Below, in pieces: positions 59,401 to 64,000 of a stretch of DNA of 64,000 bases. Position 1 is the stretch's first letter. Each line of letters begins with the position of its first letter. Location of the stretch: positions 248,001 through 312,000 of the forward strand of contig JAHLKG010000010.1 of the NCBI GenBank assembly GCA_025526995.1. Reading direction: 5' to 3'. The stretch comes from Powellomyces hirtus. Taxonomy: Eukaryota; Chytridiomycota; Chytridiomycetes; Spizellomycetales; Powellomycetaceae. Made by a program: the position numbers and the translations under genes. Under the pieces are notes generated by a model. That model saw only the letters and a list, made by a program, of their open reading frames with translations. It did not search any database and had not been told where the DNA came from.

Positions 59401-60101
59401 ATCCAATCCTTCAAAGGTAATCACGAGGAACCGAACAGTGCGGAAAGGCGCTGTTGTAGTGACAGCGGTGGTTCGACCTTGTAGACAGAGTCTGTAGATC
59501 ATGACTTTGACACGCTGATATATGGCGACCTCGTGGCGCTCTTGCTGGAAATGATGAACTCTATCATTACGTACGCCCTCAAGCACAACCCAGAATTGGT
59601 CTACGCCCTGCTACAGAAGCGTGACGCTTTTGCGCCGTTTCGGGAAGTTCCCCGTCTCCAGGACTTTGTGGAAAACATTGACAAGGTGAGTACTCGATCT
59701 GCAAAGATGAGCCGTCTTCAATCACAAGCGATCTCATCCACCTCTCAGGTCATTGCGCATTTTCACAAAAAGCTGCAGGAGGCTGATCTAAAGATTCTCT
59801 CCACTGTTGAGGTGGGGGAGGTTATTGACCGGGCAACAAAGACTTGGAATGCTTCCACGCTCAAGGTTGGCTACTGTCTTATTGATAATGGTGTCTTGCT
59901 GGCAATAATTGACCCAATCTACAGGTCTTCTCCATTCTCAAATTTCGATATGAGGAAAGCCCACAAGAGTGGCAATTTTCAATACCATATGTCTGGCAAA
60001 CAGTCTTCAATCGAAGCCTCATATATTGGGACGATGAATCGGCATTGCTGATACAGGGATTTATGGACGAGAGGACAGACAATTTGCACCAAATACTGTA
60101 A
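56446..60101 (+). CDS. DYM: dymeclin
   Basis: Seventeen exons give 856 residues: 56446..57050, 57167..57219, 57298..57361, 57457..57560, 57622..57726, 57773..57866, 57920..58188, 58248..58427, 58486..58558, 58623..58725, 58799..58930, 58998..59111, 59170..59264, 59326..59416, 59491..59685, 59749..59865, 59925..60101. Family motifs: SILVDQALWSSVL, KTNAFTANFNVLLLSLL, EAYNTIFLVRLCIKYY, LEELFHVVIYAES, DKSAMLLLILANQNP, PLLVHNRNFRTYIMSRSD, TWYTERVVKSVSLGGLSILV, KHNPELVYALLQKRDAF and SIPYVWQTVFNRS. Dymeclin is a peripheral Golgi protein in ER-Golgi traffic. The first about 170 residues (Ser/Pro/Ala-rich, starting MEDAESPGG) are an extension absent from animal dymeclin, which starts with an N-myristoylation MG; this protein does not. 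Several small introns were set by phase. Confidence 0.9.
57752..57766 (+). repeat. G15 homopolymer inside a dymeclin intron
   Basis: Fifteen consecutive G residues occupy most of the 3' part of the 46-nt intron 57727..57772, just before the acceptor TTGCAG. It is the longest G-run in the window. The run length may be a sequencing or assembly estimate. Confidence 0.8.
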
Positions 60102-60288
60102 ATACTGATCAGTTTCGATGCCCCGACGCGTCCCCCAATGATCGGAAAGAGCTGAGTCAGCTGCTGACGGGCTCGCGATCGACACGTGATGCAGGCTTGG
60201 CCAAGAGCCCTGGTGGCTTGCCAGCGTGTAATGAATTCGAAGTGCGCTCACAGCTCTCACCCCATCAACACCGAAATGCCAGGCCAAA

Positions 60289-63200
60289 ATGAGCATACGT
60301 CCAAGGAACTCGTTCTCGTCGTTTCAGTCGGGAAGTGAACTCAGCCTAGAATCGTTTAACCTTGAGCCAGGAACGTCGGAACGCCTCCAGGGCGGGGGGT
60401 TCCTGTCAGGACTATGGAGAGCGGTCGGCCGAACGACAGACATAACAAGTCGTTCTCCCCAGGCACCAGCAGTGCTACGAACCAAGAGACAGCTACATGT
60501 GGAATCCTTGAGTTCCAGTCATTCATCGTTTTCATCGAGTAATGATGATGGTTCCGCCGCTGAAATTAGGAGAGGTGGACCTCGGTCAAGCCACGATGGC
60601 GACAGAGGGTCAATAGAAGCCGTAGACAGCGAAATGACCATATCCGAGACCTCCAGCCAGACATCTGTCCAAGGCGGATCTGAGCCAGCAACTGGTGGAC
60701 GTGATCCCAATTTGGAGACCTTGGAAAAAAACAAATCGTCGCTAAAACTCATTCGGAGAATGCGCAATATTGGATCCAGTGGGATCACAAAGGAGTTTTG
60801 GATGCGAGATGACAAAGTGAAGGAGTGTTACGAATGCAAACAATCGTTTACCACATTTCGGCGGAAGCATCATTGTCGCATTTGCGGTTGGTGAAACGTG
60901 TCAGTCGTTTACAAAAAGATCACGGGCGCTAATATCACACTTTCTGTGAAGGGCAAATCTTTTGCCATCGATGTGCTTCCTCGATTGTGCCCGGAGAACG
61001 CTTCGTAAGTGGAAAGGTCATGTAATATGAAGAAACATTTAATAACTTATCCTTCAACGTAGGGTTACCCTGGTGAAATGTGGGGTCGTACACCTTCACT
61101 TCACATAACCAGACATCCTCTTACCATCCTTACCTTGCATTTTCCAGGAGAGTTTGCAACTTCTGCATGAAGATCATGGATGACTATAAAGATGATGAGC
61201 CAACGACACATGACCACACACCATCGGGTTCTGTTCCCGTAAGCCTTCCACATGGGACATCACGCACTCGCCACCCAATATCTCCTGTCCAGGGGGACCC
61301 GAAGATGTCCACTTTAGCGGTCAGTGGATCAATTCCTGCACCTGCAGCATACCTAAGCTCCAAACCCTGGCCTCTTTCACCGTCGCCAGATGGGTCTTTA
61401 GAAGGGTTTAAGAAGATGTTAGGGTCGTCTTTATTCCAGAATCGTCGCCCACCTGCTAGTGAGGAGACGATTACAGATGTGGTCAAAGCCTCAGAGCCTT
61501 TCCGTGGGGCGGCCGATCATAAGCAGAGGGCATCCGGGGAATCAGTTGCGGATAACCTCGTGGACCCTGAGATCGCTGCTTACATGACAGATGATGACAC
61601 CGAAGGCGGAGCGACAGATCATTGGGCCACCAGCCCATTCTTGAACTTCCCATCAAACTCGGATAGCACTGCAGCTACTGTCGCTGTGTCCATCTCCACC
61701 AAGAAGCAAGCCGATTCCTCTGGCGGTCACCTGACTACCACCGTTGATGGCGACGCTTGGGATTATGGTGGGGGGAAGGAGCGGAAACGCAGAGCGCACC
61801 GGCGTATATCACGGAATGACGAGCTGCGCATTGAGTTCTCAAAGGACAAAGCCAAACGGCGAAATCTATCTAGCGGTCATCCTCGACCGTCGAGATTTAC
61901 CGCACGCGCTATCAGTCGTCAGATCAGCAGATCTACCCTCGCCAGTCCTCCAGGAGGAACGATACCGCCTGCGGATGATGGATCAATCATGTTGGCTAGT
62001 CAAACTTCTGATCATCGCCGCGCTGAGTCCTGCCCTCCGATTGTGGAACTCAATGCCGCGTCTTTGGAACACATGCGCCGCCTGCTCCGGCAAGTGCTCT
62101 CGGAATCAGAGATGTATTCAAGCAGTGGCTGGGAGGATGTTCTGATGCGGATCATGCTCAAAGCTTGCGACAGTATACAGCCTGATGTACGCGGTGGCGA
62201 TTTCATCGACATTCGACATTACGTGAAGATCAAGAAAATACCAGGTGGATTACCATGCGACAGTGAATACGTTTGTGGCGTCGTTTGTTCAAAGAATGTG
62301 GCGCACAAAAGAATGCTGCGCTCCATCTCACAACCGAAAATCATGCTCCTGACTTTCGCGCTGGAATATCAGCGAGTAGAGAATCAGTTTCTATCATTGG
62401 ACCCTTTACTATCTCAGGAGCGTGAGCATCTAAAGATCCTTGTGTCTCGAGTGGTTGCTCTCCAACCAGATATCGTCTTAGTGGAGAAAACAGTATCTCG
62501 ATTAGCGCTCGAGTTCTTCCTGGAGTCAAATGTCGTGGTTGCCTACAACGTGAAACCATCAGTCATCGAGGCCATTGCTCGGTGCACTAGAGCTGATATC
62601 ATATCTTCGATGGACAAGCTGGCATTGGAGCCGAAACTGGGCACCTGTGAATCATTCAGTATCAAAACATTCATGAACGATCTGATTCCGGGTTATCGAA
62701 GAACATATCTCTTCTTCTCCGGCTGCCCGAAAGAATTGGGATGCACCATCGTACTACGTGGAGGGACTAAGGCACAACTGGCCAAAATTAAACAGATTGC
62801 GGATCTCATGGCATTTGTTGTTTACAACCTGAAATTGGAGACTTTCTTATTTCGCGATCAATTCGCCATGGAGCCTTCAACTGAGGCCACTGACCCAGGA
62901 CAGCTACTACTTGAAGCGAATCCCGAACCGTCTCAATCCGCCGCCCAGCAGAAGAAGACGTTGGAAATCACTCCGTTTACGCGAGCCATCCGCCCATATG
63001 AGGAAACAATCCTTTCAGCTTCCCCGCACGTCAAGTTTCCACTCCCTTATCTGCTCCAGCGACTGAAAGAGGAAGAACTACAAATGATGCACACCAGCAA
63101 GAAGCCCGCAGCTGATAAGACGAAACAAGAGATCGAGACAGTTGATGGAGATGAACGGGAATACATTCGAAATATACTGGATCAGTCCGGAGGATGGCTT

Positions 63201-64000
63201 TCGTCAATCGAAACAAGAGCTGGGATCAACAATCTGTTGGAGAATGCCAGCAGCCTGAGCCCTTTCGGGCATCAGTCAATCACGGTCCTGTACTCGAATG
63301 TCTGCGCAGCAACGACCATACCGTGTCAGGCTCCTGAACAGCATACGATTGAATACTATCGCGGCACTGATATGACATTGGGACAGTACCTGGAAGAGTT
63401 GTGCTGCAACGCGGACTATCTTTGTCCTGCGAAGTTCTGTGACCGGAAAATGTTGATGCATTTCCGGAGCTACGCTCATGGTCAAGGTCGCGTGAACGTT
63501 GTGATCGAGGAGTTTGCGGCGCCGGTTCAGGGGATGGAAGACATCATCCTAATGTGGAGCTTTTGTAAAATCTGTAATCAAGTTACTCCCGTGGTTCCGA
63601 TGTCAGAAGAGACATGGAGATACTCATTCGGAAAATATCTGGAGTTATCCTACTACCACACGCGGCTTTCTTGCCGCGCCGACATGTGTCCTCATGACAT
63701 CTTCCGAGACCACATCCGCTACTTTGCCCTAAAAAATCTAGCTGTACGCTTCGAATACGAGATGATCGAGTTACTGGAAGTTGTCGTACCACCGAAGCGT
63801 CTTCGCTTCGTGGCTGAGATTCGAGCGAAACTGAAGCAACATGACTACGAGCTGCTGAACAGTCAAATCACAGGTTATTACGACTCTTTAGCAGAGAGAA
63901 TGGAGATGTTTACATTTGATATTGTGGCGCCCTCCAAAGTGCAGATAGCAAAAGAAGCGATGTCAGATATGGGCAAAAGAGCGGCGTCGGAGAAGAAGTA
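60289..64000 (+). CDS. FAB1: FAB1/PIKfyve-type phosphatidylinositol-3-phosphate 5-kinase, N-terminal part (runs off window)
   Basis: Four exons (60289..60886, 60952..61004, 61063..61079, 61148..>64000) give about 1170 residues before the edge. A Ser-rich start is followed by a FYVE domain at about 178-238: MRDDKVKECYECKQSF, FRRKHHCRICGQIFC, HRCASSIVPGERFGYPGEM, RVCNFCMKI. A 17-nt microexon supplies GYPGEM. A roughly 300-residue disordered part precedes a Cpn60/TCP1-like domain (about 527-800): VLMRIMLKACDSIQPDVRGG, DFIDIRHYVKIKKIPGG and GCTIVLRGGTKAQL. Then comes the Cys-rich CCR region (FRSYAHGQGRVNVV, FCKICNQVTPVVPMSE). The lipid-kinase domain lies beyond the window. It binds PI3P on endosomes/vacuole and makes PI(3,5)P2. 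The start follows a short competing upstream ATG (60275) in another frame. Confidence 0.93.

Overview
The window is nuclear DNA of an intron-rich fungus, most likely a zoosporic (chytrid-type) fungus. Almost every gene is split by 46-220 nt GT-AG introns, often with CTRAY-like branch points and short pyrimidine tracts. Fungal-type genes are present: a fused ergothioneine synthase, a fungal arrestin-domain protein, and a single-chain serine dehydratase with an N-terminal extension. A minus-strand gene at 12797-14667 matches TCTE1/DRC5, a dynein regulatory complex subunit of motile flagella. Non-flagellated Dikarya have no use for such a gene. There are no bacterial-style operons, CRISPR arrays or recognisable rRNA or tRNA genes. 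All exon models were built by hand from splice signals, reading phase and family conservation; every model marked complete sums to a whole number of codons.

Layout, left to right. 0.4-6 kb: a cyclic-nucleotide-binding protein with many RRxS sites, a membrane/coiled-coil protein, and ETF-alpha (minus). 6-13 kb: a G-protein beta subunit (minus), a small Alba-like gene (minus), a CaMK-type kinase, and spermidine synthase. 13-20 kb: DRC5/TCTE1 (minus), a TM9/EMP70 protein, an alpha/beta hydrolase with a 5-nt microexon (minus), and a locus I could not resolve. 20-25 kb: ergothioneine synthase EGT1, an imperfect inverted repeat, and a PLAC8 protein. 25-35 kb: UTP10 (minus, mostly one 6-kb exon), a cold-shock-domain protein, and a CobW/ZNG1 metallochaperone (minus). 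35-46 kb: an arrestin-like protein (minus), SAR1, coproporphyrinogen oxidase (minus), a coiled-coil protein, a GT31 glycosyltransferase (minus), and eIF3b. 46-56 kb: a 1552-residue PAS/transmembrane protein of the Tiny-macrocysts (TmcB) type, NBP35, and L-serine dehydratase (minus). 56-64 kb: dymeclin (17 exons) and the N-terminal part of a FAB1/PIKfyve lipid kinase running off the right edge.

The genes do not form one pathway. Several share themes. Secretory/endosomal traffic: SAR1, TM9, dymeclin, FAB1, arrestin. Signalling: CNB protein, G-beta, CaMK, TmcB-like sensor. Iron, heme and Fe-S: coproporphyrinogen oxidase, NBP35, Fe-S serine dehydratase, mononuclear-iron EGT1, and the metal chaperone ZNG1. 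The most unusual signals are the TmcB-like protein with a tandemly duplicated membrane-ectodomain module, the CNB protein whose tail looks like a PKA target, the 5-nt microexon, and the two unresolved loci.
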